A stretch of DNA of 64,000 nucleotides. It comes from Nitrospira sp. GTDB taxonomy: Bacteria > Nitrospirota > Nitrospiria > Nitrospirales > Nitrospiraceae. The stretch is from NCBI GenBank assembly GCA_005116965.1, contig SWDG01000007.1, forward strand, positions 115,722-179,721, written 5' to 3'. Positions 55,605-64,000 of this stretch are shown in pieces (positions within the stretch are counted from its first letter, which is position 1; each line of letters opens with the position of its first letter). The position numbers were made by a program, and so were the translations under genes. The notes below the pieces were generated by a model, which was not told where the DNA came from, made no database searches, and saw only the letters and a program-made list of their open reading frames with translations.

Positions 55605-56159
55605 TTACTTCTCGCCGCATTTCTTGAATTTCGACTCTTGGCACTGCTCAGCCATCTGCTGCGCCTTCGTGATCTGCTCCGGCGTCATGCGTGATGCCGT
55701 ACGATCTCGATCCTTCGTGATTTCAGTTTTCGACCCGCTGCTCGACGACGCGATCGCCGCGCTGAACCACACATAGGCCAGAACCTGATTCGGTTGAACG
55801 CCCTGTCCCTTCGCATACATCTGCGCGAGTTCATTTTGGCCTCCCGCATGGCCTTGGCCGGCCGCCATGCGATGCCATTTCAATGCCGCCTGGTAGTCCT
55901 GTTCCACACCCAGACCGCTGGCATACAGCAGCCCTAGATTATACTGAGCCCGTGCATCCCCACGTTGTGCCAAGGGGTAAAAGAGTCCCGCAGCGACCCT
56001 GAAATCTCCACGCTTCAATGCCTCATATGGCTCCTCCCCAGCCAGCGGAATCGATTTCTGAGGGGCCACTGGCTTGGGATTTCCGGTCAGGGGTTCCGCC
56101 GCCACCGCAATCGCGGCACTGCTCAGGATCAAGACTCCCACGAGCACGAACCTTCTCAT
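55605..56159 (-). CDS. Sel1-repeat exported protein
   Basis: 184 residues from ATG 56159 (AGGA five bases upstream). The signal peptide RRFVLVGVLILSSAAIAVAA is followed by Sel1-like repeats: FRVAAGLFYPLAQRGDARAQYNLGLLYASGLGV, YQAALKWHRMAAGQGHAGGQNELAQMYAKGQGV and LAYVWFSAA. A Ser-rich stretch and a C-terminal helical part with two Cys residues end the protein. Sel1 proteins are scaffolds; the partner is unknown. Confidence 0.82.
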   Translation of the reverse strand: MRRFVLVGVLILSSAAIAVAAEPLTGNPKPVAPQKSIPLAGEEPYEALKRGDFRVAAGLFYPLAQRGDARAQYNLGLLYASGLGVEQDYQAALKWHRMAAGQGHAGGQNELAQMYAKGQGVQPNQVLAYVWFSAAIASSSSGSKTEITKDRDRTASRMTPEQITKAQQMAEQCQESKFKKCGEK

Positions 56160-56486
56160 CATGTTCCTACCTGTCATCCTAGTCATTTCTCCTGATGCCG
56201 ACCGATTCGCCAGAGGTAACCTGATAACGGCTTCTTGAGCCTTCACATTCTCTGCAAGTGGTTCCCTCAGGACAGAGCTCATTGTTGTTGAACCTGACCA
56301 AACTGTCACCAAAATATCATTTTGGGGCTGATGATGATACGTGGAACGTTGTAGGAACGGTACGTGGCGGTCGATGAGTCCACAAAGGCATCAAGCTGGA
56401 CAGGCTCCATCATGACGAGGGAAGGAAAGCCTTGAAATGGTGCCGCTGGGGTAGTGAATAGGCGCCTTCGACTACCCCATCCGTCT
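56160..56486. other. Intergenic region, no supported gene
   Basis: Between the Sel1 gene and DUF1653. A small CCAAAA/TTTTGG hairpin (56309-56325) is the only structure seen. A 69-codon frame overlapping the DUF1653 end was considered but lacks support. Confidence 0.5.
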
Positions 56487-56717
56487 TCAAGTCTTGTCTT
56501 CTCCTGTTTTCTCATCTATTCGTGAAAAGCGCGGGACAGATACGCCTCCCTTATCGACGCTCTCAGTAAACATGGCAAGGGGTCTTACCCAGAGACCTCG
56601 ATCGCCATACAATGCCCGGTACACGACAAACGCCTCTTCCGTTTCTGAATGTCTGGCGACCCCCAAGACTTCATAGTCCTGACCTTTATGATGACGGTAA
56701 ACCCCGGGTGAGACCAT
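56487..56717 (-). CDS. DUF1653 family protein
   Basis: 76 residues from ATG 56717, with GAGGAA nine bases upstream (TTG two codons earlier is less well placed). PGVYRHHKGQDYEVLGVARHSETEE, VVYRALYGDRGLWVRPLAMFTE and the final FSRI fit DUF1653, a small beta-barrel family of unknown function common in proteobacteria. Confidence 0.9.
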   Translation of the reverse strand: MVSPGVYRHHKGQDYEVLGVARHSETEEAFVVYRALYGDRGLWVRPLAMFTESVDKGGVSVPRFSRIDEKTGEDKT

Positions 56718-56863
56718 ACTCAATCGTTCCTCATACGATGGATAACTGGCTGTTCGCTCGACAGATACGTGACAATTCAGCCAAGCCAGACGTCTGAAGG
56801 GGTGTTAACTGGTTTAAAAAAAGGAAACGATGAATTCCCTTGATTAGGGAGGGTGAGATGGGG

Positions 56864-56950
56864 TGGTGCCGAAGCCGGGATTTGAACCCGGACACCCTTG
56901 CGGGCGCTAGACCCTGAATCTAGTGCGTCTGCCAGTTTCGCCACTTCGGC
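56864..56950 (-). tRNA. tRNA-Leu (anticodon CAG)
   Basis: Acceptor stem GCCGAAG/CTTCGGC with encoded CCA. The anticodon stem CTAGA/TCTAG holds loop TTCAGGG, giving CAG. The variable arm is long and the T-arm reads GGGTTCAAATCCC. It reads CUG. A palindromic element begins five bases upstream of its 5' end. Confidence 0.95.
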
Positions 56951-56954
56951 AATA

Positions 56955-57079
56955 GGGGATGTTGAAAAAGACCGCCAGCTTCGTTCTCGTTTCACTCAAG
57001 GTCTCGACGTACCGGCGAAGAGTACGACTCAACCTTTCGTTCACTGCGGCCTCGCTGAACGGCCTTTTTGAACATCCCC
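56955..57079. mobile_element. MITE-like palindromic element, copy A
   Basis: 125 bp with terminal inverted repeats GGGGATGTTGAAAAAG and CTTTTTGAACATCCCC. The inside carries GCCAGCTTCGTTCTCG on one side and GCGGCCTCGCTGAACGGC on the other, around a central hairpin CGTAC/GTACG. Its reverse complement matches copy B at 58827. It codes for nothing. Confidence 0.75.
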
Positions 57080-57227
57080 GATTTCAATGAAAATACTCTG
57101 ACCCTCGCTCGCAAGCACCCTGCGCCTCGTTCAAGATCATTTTGAGCGTGCCAAAGGATAACCTACGAGAACGGCGATTATCCCGAATTCTCCTCATCGG
57201 CGTCAAGCAAACGTTGGCGCCACCATT

Positions 57228-58682
57228 TCACGGGGCGGCACGGATGACAGACCCAGGCATGGCCCATTGTCCGGCGGTCGAGATCTCCCGTGGATCGCCG
57301 CTGACGATAATGCGTTCACGTACAAGCCCGGCCGCGGCCAAGAGCGAAGGGGCAGCGATCCGAGGAGCCTCATCAACCATCAAGACATCGAAGCGCACCC
57401 GGCTGAACAGGGGATCGCTCGCAACCCGCATGGGTGTGGCGGCAACAAGTCGTCGATTCTGAATGAAGGCCTGGCGGTTTGGATGTTCTTCGGCCGCCAG
57501 TAACTCGCGGACCTTTTTGGTTCCCCCCAGTTTGGCAATCTGTTCTTGGAGTTCCTCGAACTCGGCTCGCTTTCCTCTGGGAACGGCCGCCTCCGGAGCA
57601 AGCTGCTGAATGCGGCCTTTGGCGACATCGAGTTCGTTGTTCAGTTGGTCCATCTGCCCCTGATACAGCGCGCAGTATTTTTTGAGGGATTCTGCATTCT
57701 TCCCGACCGCTTGCATTGTCAAACGTTGAAACAGAGGTAGGTGCTCGAAGTCCTTGAGCGTCTTCTGGACATCGGCCATTTTTACTTGAAGGTCTCGCAA
57801 TTGTGTGACGAGGCGCCATTCCAGTAAGCGGACTTCGTCCAGATCTTTTTGCTTCGCTTCTTTCTGAGACAGAAAAGGGGCCAACTCTCGGAAACTTTCA
57901 TACTTATGCCTCAAGGAAGCTTTGTTGCCTTGTGACTTGGCATAAAATTGATGCATTTGGGCTTCGAACCCCAGTGCCTGAAGATCGACGCCGCCGGCTT
58001 GCGAGACAATCGGAAGTTCATATCGAGTGATCCACGTTGTGTGATTCAGGCCACCGGCCTTCATGGTACGCCCCACCATCCCCACCATCTCATCGCACTC
58101 AAGGTGGTCTGGACTGATCAGGAGGATGCGCTTGTTGGCTCGAATCAGCTCCATCGCTAGATTCCCCAGCTGTTGACGGCGGGATGACCTGTCGTCTGAC
58201 CACACCGTCGTGAAGACAGATGAGGTGGAGGGGAAGGCCTCAGCCTCCACGTCCTGCATCTGCAGCAGCGACGCCAACCGCTCGGTTGGCCCAAGATGAT
58301 ACAGGTCTGGCTTCGCCAACATATCTTTCAGGCGGGAGGCTGACGTGCCGACAAGGCCGGCCTGATCTGGAACAAGGGTCACAGAAGGGACGTCGCGTCC
58401 GAGGGCATCGACCAGTTGGACAGATAAGCTACTCCCGGCCTGCCGCAGGACAATTCCTTCCGTCGTGTCCGCCTCATCGGCAGGGACGACGGATACCGGA
58501 AGGTCGACGGACAGTTGGACGTCAGCAGGCACGACAAATTCGTACAGATGGAGCCCGCCGGTTGTGCGCATCAGGCGGCCTTGCGACGCCACGACAGGAG
58601 CATCCTGCCCTGTCTCGGTCAAACGGATTCGCTCTGCTTCAAGGCAGGTGATCCACAATTCAATGAGTTCTGTGCCTGTCAT
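57228..58682 (-). CDS. Degenerate SF1 (UPF1/AAA_11-like) helicase-related protein
   Basis: About 484 residues. The N-terminal ~150 residues are beta-rich and unassigned. A helicase-like part follows with LAMELIRANKRILLISPDHLECDEMVG, a long charged coiled coil (~235-390), and motif II-III: VLMVDEAPRIAAPSLLAAAGLVRERIIVSGDPREIS. The Walker A that should precede (GxxGxGKT) reads VWSDDRSSRRQQLGN, and motifs IV-VI are absent because the protein ends soon after motif III. The DEAxxxxxPxxL pattern is that of the IGHMBP2/Upf1 group. It is probably not an active helicase. The start is uncertain (ATG 58682 chosen). Two inverted MITE-like copies flank it. Confidence 0.7.
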   Translation of the reverse strand: MTGTELIELWITCLEAERIRLTETGQDAPVVASQGRLMRTTGGLHLYEFVVPADVQLSVDLPVSVVPADEADTTEGIVLRQAGSSLSVQLVDALGRDVPSVTLVPDQAGLVGTSASRLKDMLAKPDLYHLGPTERLASLLQMQDVEAEAFPSTSSVFTTVWSDDRSSRRQQLGNLAMELIRANKRILLISPDHLECDEMVGMVGRTMKAGGLNHTTWITRYELPIVSQAGGVDLQALGFEAQMHQFYAKSQGNKASLRHKYESFRELAPFLSQKEAKQKDLDEVRLLEWRLVTQLRDLQVKMADVQKTLKDFEHLPLFQRLTMQAVGKNAESLKKYCALYQGQMDQLNNELDVAKGRIQQLAPEAAVPRGKRAEFEELQEQIAKLGGTKKVRELLAAEEHPNRQAFIQNRRLVAATPMRVASDPLFSRVRFDVLMVDEAPRIAAPSLLAAAGLVRERIIVSGDPREISTAGQWAMPGSVIRAAP

Positions 58683-58826
58683 ACTGGGTGACAACCTCTG
58701 CACATCATGGCAACGGAACGTCATGATAAAGGCCCATCGCAATGACTGTCCACCGCTGGCGCTCGATGGTTGCCCTTGTCTTCACGACCAGAACTTGTCT
58801 AGAATAAGCGGCTTGTATTAGCATTT

Positions 58827-58953
58827 GCAGGACGTTCAAAACGACCGTCCAGCGAGGCCGCAGCGAGCGACATGTTGAGGCATACTTCTTCGTATGTTGA
58901 AGCGTTGATCGATGCGAGAACGAAGCTGGCAGGGGATTTTTTCAACATCCTGC
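58827..58953. mobile_element. MITE-like palindromic element, copy B (inverted)
   Basis: 127 bp with ends GCAGGACGTTCAAAA and TTTTTTCAACATCCTGC. Inside are CCGTCCAGCGAGGCCGCAGC and GAGAACGAAGCTGGC, the reverse complement of the arms of copy A, and a central hairpin CATAC/GTATG. The centre has changed from CGTAC/GTACG in copy A by compensatory bases. It ends 14 bases before the next gene and could supply its leader. Confidence 0.75.
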
Positions 58954-58966
58954 CGAGGAGGAATCT

Positions 58967-59236
58967 GTGAAGGGTTTGAAATTTGAACGAATTGCTACAG
59001 GTCGGCACTATAACGTGGTTTTCCACATCGGCAGCACCTACGTGCCGGTGAGTGACGAGACCATCGATGAACTCAAGGAACAAAGCCTGTTGCCGGCCGA
59101 GCGCTTTCTCGACCTCCTCATTGACCGTGTCGGCTACTCATCTTACCTGAAAGATCAGATCAGCAACGAACTGAAAGCGACGGGCGATCCCACCACGCAG
59201 ATTACGGTGCTGCAGGGTGCGATCAGAGAGCTGTAA
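58967..59236 (+). CDS. Small hypothetical protein
   Basis: 89 residues from GTG 58967 with GAGGAGGAA upstream. FERIATGRHYNVVFHIGSTYVPVSDETIDELKEQ suggests a beta hairpin and helix, then a helical C-terminus. The family is not recognised. Its ribosome site abuts the end of the palindromic element. Confidence 0.7.
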   Translation: MKGLKFERIATGRHYNVVFHIGSTYVPVSDETIDELKEQSLLPAERFLDLLIDRVGYSSYLKDQISNELKATGDPTTQITVLQGAIREL

Positions 59237-59329
59237 CACCTGCCAAGTTTCTGTGCGCTTCTCGTTCTCTTTCTGCATCGACCTACGCGAAGAAAACACC
59301 AAGGCATCCTACAGAAGACGAACAGCTCT

Positions 59330-59899
59330 TCACATTCTGAAATCCTGAATTTCGATCTTTGGCCATGTTGCCAAGACTTTCACCTGTAGCTCTGGCAACT
59401 TACTGAGGTCGGCAAGGTAAGCGCCTAATAGAGTGCCAAGATCTTCTATGAAATATTCTAGACCAAAGTCGAGTTTGTTGTTTCCAGAAACTCTGTAGTG
59501 GTCATCGCGCAAAAGTTCCGGAGCTCCCCAGTGCAACAAGTATGAGTACTCTCGACCAGTTGAATCACGCAGGCGACGAGGCCGACTAGTGTGCATCAGT
59601 GTATGGCGCCATAGCTGAATTGCCAGTGAGTCGGCCAAAGGATCTCTCGGCAGATATCGAGCGAAGAATTCGCGCATTCGTGGCGTCTGCTCTTTCGTCG
59701 CGCCTCCATCCCAGAGCTTCGAGTATAGATCGACCTTGGAAAACCCAGACATAACATAGGCCCACAATGTGGCTGGGAAATGATGTGTATGCGCTTGCCA
59801 AGTAGGTCGTACTAAAGTCGTGTTGATGACACGAACCTCTGCCTGAAATTGGTTGAGATCGGACTGGAGCTGATCCGTGATGTGTGTGATGGTGCTCAT
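59330..59899 (-). CDS. Hypothetical protein with RxxxxH motif
   Basis: 189 residues from ATG 59899 (STITHITDQLQSDLNQFQAEV). It is mostly helical. QLWRHTLMHTSRPRRL has Arg-x4-His, as in HEPN nucleases, but this alone is weak. No domain is firmly recognised. It is more AT-rich than its neighbours and could be horizontally acquired. It precedes the TPR gene's stop by about 70 bases. Confidence 0.55.
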   Translation of the reverse strand: MSTITHITDQLQSDLNQFQAEVRVINTTLVRPTWQAHTHHFPATLWAYVMSGFSKVDLYSKLWDGGATKEQTPRMREFFARYLPRDPLADSLAIQLWRHTLMHTSRPRRLRDSTGREYSYLLHWGAPELLRDDHYRVSGNNKLDFGLEYFIEDLGTLLGAYLADLSKLPELQVKVLATWPKIEIQDFRM

Positions 59900-59967
59900 A
59901 TCAGATCTACTACCCGTGAATCCTGTTTCCCTGCTCGGCGAGTACAGAGGGGCCAGGCCCGACACGC

Positions 59968-60999
59968 TCAATCCCCCACCTGGCCTTCCTGAAACAGCTG
60001 ATTCATGATCTGATTTCTCTTTTCAGGATCTTGATAATACTTCATCGCCTTGGTGTAGTTTTCCATCGCGCTCTGGCGCTTCCCTCGGATCGCATAGATT
60101 TCGGCGATGCCGTGATAGGCCCGCGCGTCTTCCTCATTGCACTTGAGCGCCCGGCTGAAGATATCCGATGCTTCTTGAAGCCGATGCTTGCCTAATGCGA
60201 GCCAACCGAGCGCGGAATGGGCAGCGCCAAAGTCTGGATTGGCGTTGAGCGCGTCTTGATAACTCTTTTGGGCCAGGTCCAGGCGTCCGCGCGTTTCGTA
60301 GAGTCCGCCCAGCGCGAAGTGGACTTCGGCGTCCTGTGGGTTCAGTTTTAGCGCCGTCTTGTAGGATTGCACCGCCGGTTCCATCTTCCCCTGTTCCGCC
60401 AGAGCACAGGCGAGATTGGAGTGTGCGGCCGAATCGTTGGGGGTGAGCCTGACCACCTCCCGGTATTCTTTGATCGCCATCTCCAGCCGACCTTGGTCTT
60501 GATAGGCGACGCCGAGATTCATCCGTGCCGGGGCAAAGTCGGGAGCCAGTCGAACCGCTTCGCGATATTCCTTGATCGCCATTTCCGGATGACCAGCCCG
60601 TTCGTGAATCTGGGCCAGAAAGTAGTGCGGATGGGCAGATTGCGGAAGCAATCGAGCAGCCTCCGTATACGATCGCATGGATTGTTCCGATTGACCTGAT
60701 TGCGCAAGGAACAAACCCTTGATCAAATGCACGTAGCCACATTCCATCTGCCTGCCGAGCAGATCGTTCACCCACTCCCCCACCACCGTGATGTCCTGCG
60801 CGGCTTCGAGACAGAGCGCATGGGTTTTCCAGGCATCGGCAAACCGACCCTGCACGAGATACACAACGTTGCGGGCGAACAGCGGACGTGGATCCTTCAC
60901 TCCATCCGGGTCTCGGCTCCAGGCCATCGCGTCGGCAAACAGGGTGGCCCATGCTCCGGCCACGATGGCCGTTTCGCATTGTTGCTGATGGGTGTTCAT
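59968..60999 (-). CDS. TPR-repeat protein
   Basis: 343 residues with at least six TPR units from residue ~90 on: YVHLIKGLFLAQSGQSEQSMRSYTEAARLLP, PHYFLAQIHERAGHPEMAIKEYREAVRLAP, PARMNLGVAYQDQGRLEMAIKEYREVVRLTP, and so on to AYHGIAEIYAIRGKRQSAMENYTKAMKYY. No signal peptide, so a cytoplasmic scaffold is likely. It lies 16 bases past the ThyX-like gene's stop, on the same strand. Confidence 0.88.
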   Translation of the reverse strand: MNTHQQQCETAIVAGAWATLFADAMAWSRDPDGVKDPRPLFARNVVYLVQGRFADAWKTHALCLEAAQDITVVGEWVNDLLGRQMECGYVHLIKGLFLAQSGQSEQSMRSYTEAARLLPQSAHPHYFLAQIHERAGHPEMAIKEYREAVRLAPDFAPARMNLGVAYQDQGRLEMAIKEYREVVRLTPNDSAAHSNLACALAEQGKMEPAVQSYKTALKLNPQDAEVHFALGGLYETRGRLDLAQKSYQDALNANPDFGAAHSALGWLALGKHRLQEASDIFSRALKCNEEDARAYHGIAEIYAIRGKRQSAMENYTKAMKYYQDPEKRNQIMNQLFQEGQVGD

Positions 61000-61015
61000 G
61001 CGCGATGTGAAAGTC

Positions 61016-62503
61016 TTATCGGGTCAGCGCGTCTTCGACATCAGGCGGTGTCGCCTGGATGCCTTCGCCGAGGAAGGGAAATTTCTTGGCCAGCTGCTGC
61101 TTCATCTGCCAGGCGACCGTTCGGTACGACCAATGGCCTTTCACACCGGACCGGAGCTTGGCGATATATTCCGCCTCGGCATAGTCCATCTTAAACAAAC
61201 AACGCACCTTGAAGCCGAACGGAATGGCATAGAGCGACGCTTCTTGGTCTTTTTTCTTGAGCAGTTCGATGTCGTTTCGCACGGCATCCATCGCCTGCCG
61301 ATATTCCTGATCCAAGCCGGCGTCGATCAACGGTGGCGGGATCTCATAGCCGTGAATGGTCGTGAAGTTCTGCTGCACCTGCTGGCAACGTCGATGGCGA
61401 TGCATATCCCGCCAGGCACCGATGTCCATGAGAATATCAAAGTTGAACGCGTAGCCGCTCCGGAATTCTTTGATGAGTTCATCGTATGGCCCGCGCTGTC
61501 TTGTGGCTACTTCGATGGTCGCGTGTTTCTCCTTCTCAGACCACTCTTTCACGACCTCGAGTACTTTCCGGTACGGGGCCTGCGACACGCGATAGAGGAG
61601 CGTCGCAACGATTTCGTCCAGCGGATGGTGCGGCTCAATTAACTCAACCGACTCAACGGGCCCCCAGTTTTCAGGCTGATCGAGCCCTGCCCCGCGCAAG
61701 ACTTCTTTCGCATGGCGGGCTAAATCGGAGTAGACCGATTCCTGATAGGTATTCGCCGTGGCATGCCGCGCGAGTGTCGGAGCCAATGGATCACTCAGGC
61801 CGGTGGTCTGACCGCAGAGCTCGCCCCATAGATTCACTGGCGGACGTTGGCAGGCTTCTTTCAAATCCTCGCCGATCGCCCGCAGTTCCGGCAATTGCGA
61901 GGACAACAGGCGCGTCATCTGTTTTTCCAACGTCCGGATGCTGACGACTTGCCCGACATTCGTCTTGGCCGCAAGAGGAAGCAGGTACCGGGTGACATCG
62001 AAGGCACGTGCCGCGATCGTCCGCTGATAATCGGCTAGTTTCATGGACTCCGGACGCGGGTCCCGTTCGGAAAGGTACGCGATCAAGGGATCGTGCAGCA
62101 ATCGATAAATTTCGGACAGACTGCGAAGAATGCCTTCATAGACTGCCTCGGTTTCGCTCCCTCGAATCTGGCCCGGCACAAACCACCGGCTCGTGGCAAA
62201 GTTCTGATAGCGGCTCGATTTGGCCTGACCATCCCAGAGAGGCTCGTCCTCCAGACGAATGGCGGCGAGCTCCGAGATCTCTTCAAAACAGATGATGACG
62301 TGGCCGAGGTCGGCGATCGACGCATGACCGTAATCGAAATAAAACTGGTCCCAGAACTTTTCCGAGGAATGGCCATGCACCCACCGGATGCTCTGTTCGA
62401 TGGAGTCCGGCGATCGGCTGTAGCGCGCCAGTGCATACGCAGATTTCTCCGGCGGCATGGGGGCGATGGCCATGACCCGGCGACCTGATTGATCCTGACT
62501 CAT
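61016..62503 (-). CDS. Double-domain ThyX-like protein (FAD-dependent thymidylate synthase family)
   Basis: 495 residues, about twice a normal ThyX (~220-250). The first half has GHSSEKFWDQFYFDYGHASIADLGHV and QAKSSRYQNF, matching the ThyX core, but the RHR catalytic motif is missing (RLEDEPLWDG stands there). The second half has ATIEVATRQRGPYDELI and DMHRHRRCQQVQQNF, where RHRR is the ThyX signature, then FGFKVRCLFKMDYAEAEYIAKLRSG. It may make dTMP or have drifted to another flavin reaction. It is cytoplasmic, with no signal peptide. Confidence 0.82.
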   Translation of the reverse strand: MSQDQSGRRVMAIAPMPPEKSAYALARYSRSPDSIEQSIRWVHGHSSEKFWDQFYFDYGHASIADLGHVIICFEEISELAAIRLEDEPLWDGQAKSSRYQNFATSRWFVPGQIRGSETEAVYEGILRSLSEIYRLLHDPLIAYLSERDPRPESMKLADYQRTIAARAFDVTRYLLPLAAKTNVGQVVSIRTLEKQMTRLLSSQLPELRAIGEDLKEACQRPPVNLWGELCGQTTGLSDPLAPTLARHATANTYQESVYSDLARHAKEVLRGAGLDQPENWGPVESVELIEPHHPLDEIVATLLYRVSQAPYRKVLEVVKEWSEKEKHATIEVATRQRGPYDELIKEFRSGYAFNFDILMDIGAWRDMHRHRRCQQVQQNFTTIHGYEIPPPLIDAGLDQEYRQAMDAVRNDIELLKKKDQEASLYAIPFGFKVRCLFKMDYAEAEYIAKLRSGVKGHWSYRTVAWQMKQQLAKKFPFLGEGIQATPPDVEDALTR

Positions 62504-62666
62504 AGAAGGTCTTTCACGTCGAATTAAACCGTAGGCCGCGCACTATACCTCTCGATTCAGGATGGCGCAAGCTCAGGTCCGTTGACTTGCCTCAGAAGGC
62601 GCCGCTATAGTCCGCGCAAATCATGCGGTGTGAGGTGTCCATGGGAGCAGGAGGCGACCGTTTTTC

Positions 62667-63929
62667 ATGATTAAAGGCATTAAAGGTGTGAAAGATCTGT
62701 TACCGGAAGAGACCCCCCGTTGGCGCCTCATCGAAGAAACTGCTAGGCGATGGGCAGGCCGGTATGGATTTCATGAAATCCGAATCCCGATCTTTGAAGT
62801 GACGACCTTGTTTGCACGAAGCATCGGTGCCTCGACCGATATCGTTGAGAAAGAGATGTACACCTTCCCAGATCGCGACGGCACATCTCTCACCCTTCGG
62901 CCTGAAGGGACTGCCGGGACTGTCCGAGCCTATATCGAGCACAATCGGGCCGCAATCCCCGTTCCTCAGAAGTACTTCTATTTCGGGCCCATGTTTCGTC
63001 ACGAGCGTCCCCAAGCCGGCCGACTCAGGCAATTTCATCAGTTTGGCGTCGAGTCTCTTGGTATGGCGGATCCCCGAGCCGATGTCGAGGTCATTACCCT
63101 CCTCTGGCGGATCCTGTCCGACCTTAATCTTCCCAGTCTCACCTTGGAAATTAACAACCTAGGCTATACCGCTGATCGAGACACTTATCGGCCGCACCTC
63201 GTGAGTTACCTCAAACAACAAGAGGCCGGCCTGTGTGCAAATTGCCGGCACCGCATCGACGCCAACCCACTGCGAGTTCTAGACTGCAAAGTCCCCGAGT
63301 GTCGCGCAATTACAGAAACCGCACCTCGCCTAGGCGACTCCCTTTCTGAGGCAGCTCGCTCATACTTCACACAGGTCCTCACTGGTCTTGATGCCATTAA
63401 GATACCGTATTCGTTGAATCATCGGCTGGTGCGAGGTCTTGATTACTACAACCTCACGACCTTTGAGGTCACTGCGACCAACTTAGGTGCTCAGAATGCC
63501 GTAGGTGCAGGTGGACGCTACGATCAGTTGGTTGAAACTCTCGGAGGGCCACCCACTCCTGCTGTGGGTTTTGCCATCGGCCTCGAAAGAATGTCGATGT
63601 TGTTGCCTGAGTCAGTGATAGGAAGAGCACCGGAGGATCTCACTATCTATGTTGCCGGCTTCGGTAACCATGGTGCAGTGGCTGGTCTCACGGCGCTGGA
63701 AGAACTTCGTCTTACTGGACTCCGCGCAGTTTCCGATTTTCGATCCACAACCCTGAAGGCTCACTTACGACAAGCTGACCGGCTTGCGTCTCGCTTCACT
63801 CTTATCATCGGGGATGATGAAGTCGTGAAAGGATCGGCTGTTCTTCGCGATATGAAGACAAAAGTACAGTATGATGTGAATCTTTCTACCTTAAGTCCTC
63901 AGATTCAGTCTCTCCTTCCCAGTTCCTAA
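62667..63929 (+). CDS. hisS: Histidyl-tRNA synthetase
   Basis: 420 residues of a class II synthetase. Motif 1 region (IRIPIFEVTTLFARSIG), motif 2 (YFYFGPMFRHERPQAGRLRQFHQFG), HisA LVRGLDYYNLTTFEV and motif 3 (VGFAIGLERMSML) are present, followed by the anticodon-binding domain. It starts at ATG 62667 with GGAGG-like sequence upstream. The last 71 bases of the window beyond it hold no visible feature. Confidence 0.96.
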   Translation: MIKGIKGVKDLLPEETPRWRLIEETARRWAGRYGFHEIRIPIFEVTTLFARSIGASTDIVEKEMYTFPDRDGTSLTLRPEGTAGTVRAYIEHNRAAIPVPQKYFYFGPMFRHERPQAGRLRQFHQFGVESLGMADPRADVEVITLLWRILSDLNLPSLTLEINNLGYTADRDTYRPHLVSYLKQQEAGLCANCRHRIDANPLRVLDCKVPECRAITETAPRLGDSLSEAARSYFTQVLTGLDAIKIPYSLNHRLVRGLDYYNLTTFEVTATNLGAQNAVGAGGRYDQLVETLGGPPTPAVGFAIGLERMSMLLPESVIGRAPEDLTIYVAGFGNHGAVAGLTALEELRLTGLRAVSDFRSTTLKAHLRQADRLASRFTLIIGDDEVVKGSAVLRDMKTKVQYDVNLSTLSPQIQSLLPSS

Positions 63930-64000
63930 AGTGCACACTTTTCAGAATTGACTTTCCCCTAAAAACCACTTAATCTCTCATGGTGGATATAGTATATAAC

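Noticed and set aside
56306..56515. 69-codon minus-strand frame overlapping the end of DUF1653
   Set aside because: It starts within the DUF1653 gene without a ribosome site and has no recognisable motif; kept as intergenic.

Overview
The window looks like chromosomal DNA of a Nitrospira-type bacterium (phylum Nitrospirota). This is an inference from base composition (moderately GC-rich), from many PAS-rich sensor kinases, PilZ proteins and Nitrospira-style hypothetical lipoproteins, and from the mix of housekeeping genes. No rRNA or species-diagnostic gene is present. Most of the window is ordinary, densely coded housekeeping sequence in short operons.

Layout. 0-6.5 kb: a minus-strand signalling block with the N-terminus of a membrane PAS sensor, a NarL/DevR-type response regulator and an 1,802-residue soluble histidine kinase with twelve PAS units. 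6.7-17.3 kb: tRNA-Leu, a HAD phosphatase, queE, pepA, nagZ, an APC permease, a class I glutamine amidotransferase-like hydrolase, several small hypotheticals, an M24 peptidase and an unusually long TatA/B protein. 17.6-22.2 kb: two tandem PilZ-like genes, then clpX, clpP and tig. 22.2-26.3 kb: tRNA-Leu, tRNA-Ser, the 4.5S SRP RNA, dnaX-ybaB-recR and a DksA-type zinc-finger protein. 26.3-34.5 kb: two lipoproteins, tRNA-Val and the operon trmFO-xerC-hslV-hslU-argB followed by an M28 peptidase.

34.5-40.3 kb is an accessory defence island. It holds a type III restriction-modification locus whose mod gene is broken by a one-base frameshift, an ORF6N gene lodged between mod and res and carrying two perfect palindromes, a complete res, and a DUF4258/DUF2283 gene pair bracketed by two decayed copies of what looks like the 3' end of a type I hsdS gene. 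40.4-53.4 kb returns to core genes: gamma carbonic anhydrase, rimO, purU, degP, an OmpR-type two-component pair, gcvP and a Tat-exported class V aminotransferase.

53.5-59.9 kb is a second accessory segment. It has vapBC, a TIR-formylglycine-generating-enzyme (C-type-lectin fold) fusion whose C-terminus looks like the variable region of a diversity-generating retroelement target, a Sel1-repeat protein, DUF1653, tRNA-Leu, and a degenerate SF1-helicase-like gene flanked by two inverted copies of a ~126-bp palindromic MITE-like element. The window closes with a TPR protein, a double-domain ThyX-like protein and hisS.

The strongest leads for something undescribed are the TIR/variable-lectin protein with no local reverse transcriptase, the palindrome-bearing ORF6N gene inside a frameshifted type III system, the hsdS-tail-bracketed DUF4258/DUF2283 cassette, and the MITE-flanked helicase remnant.
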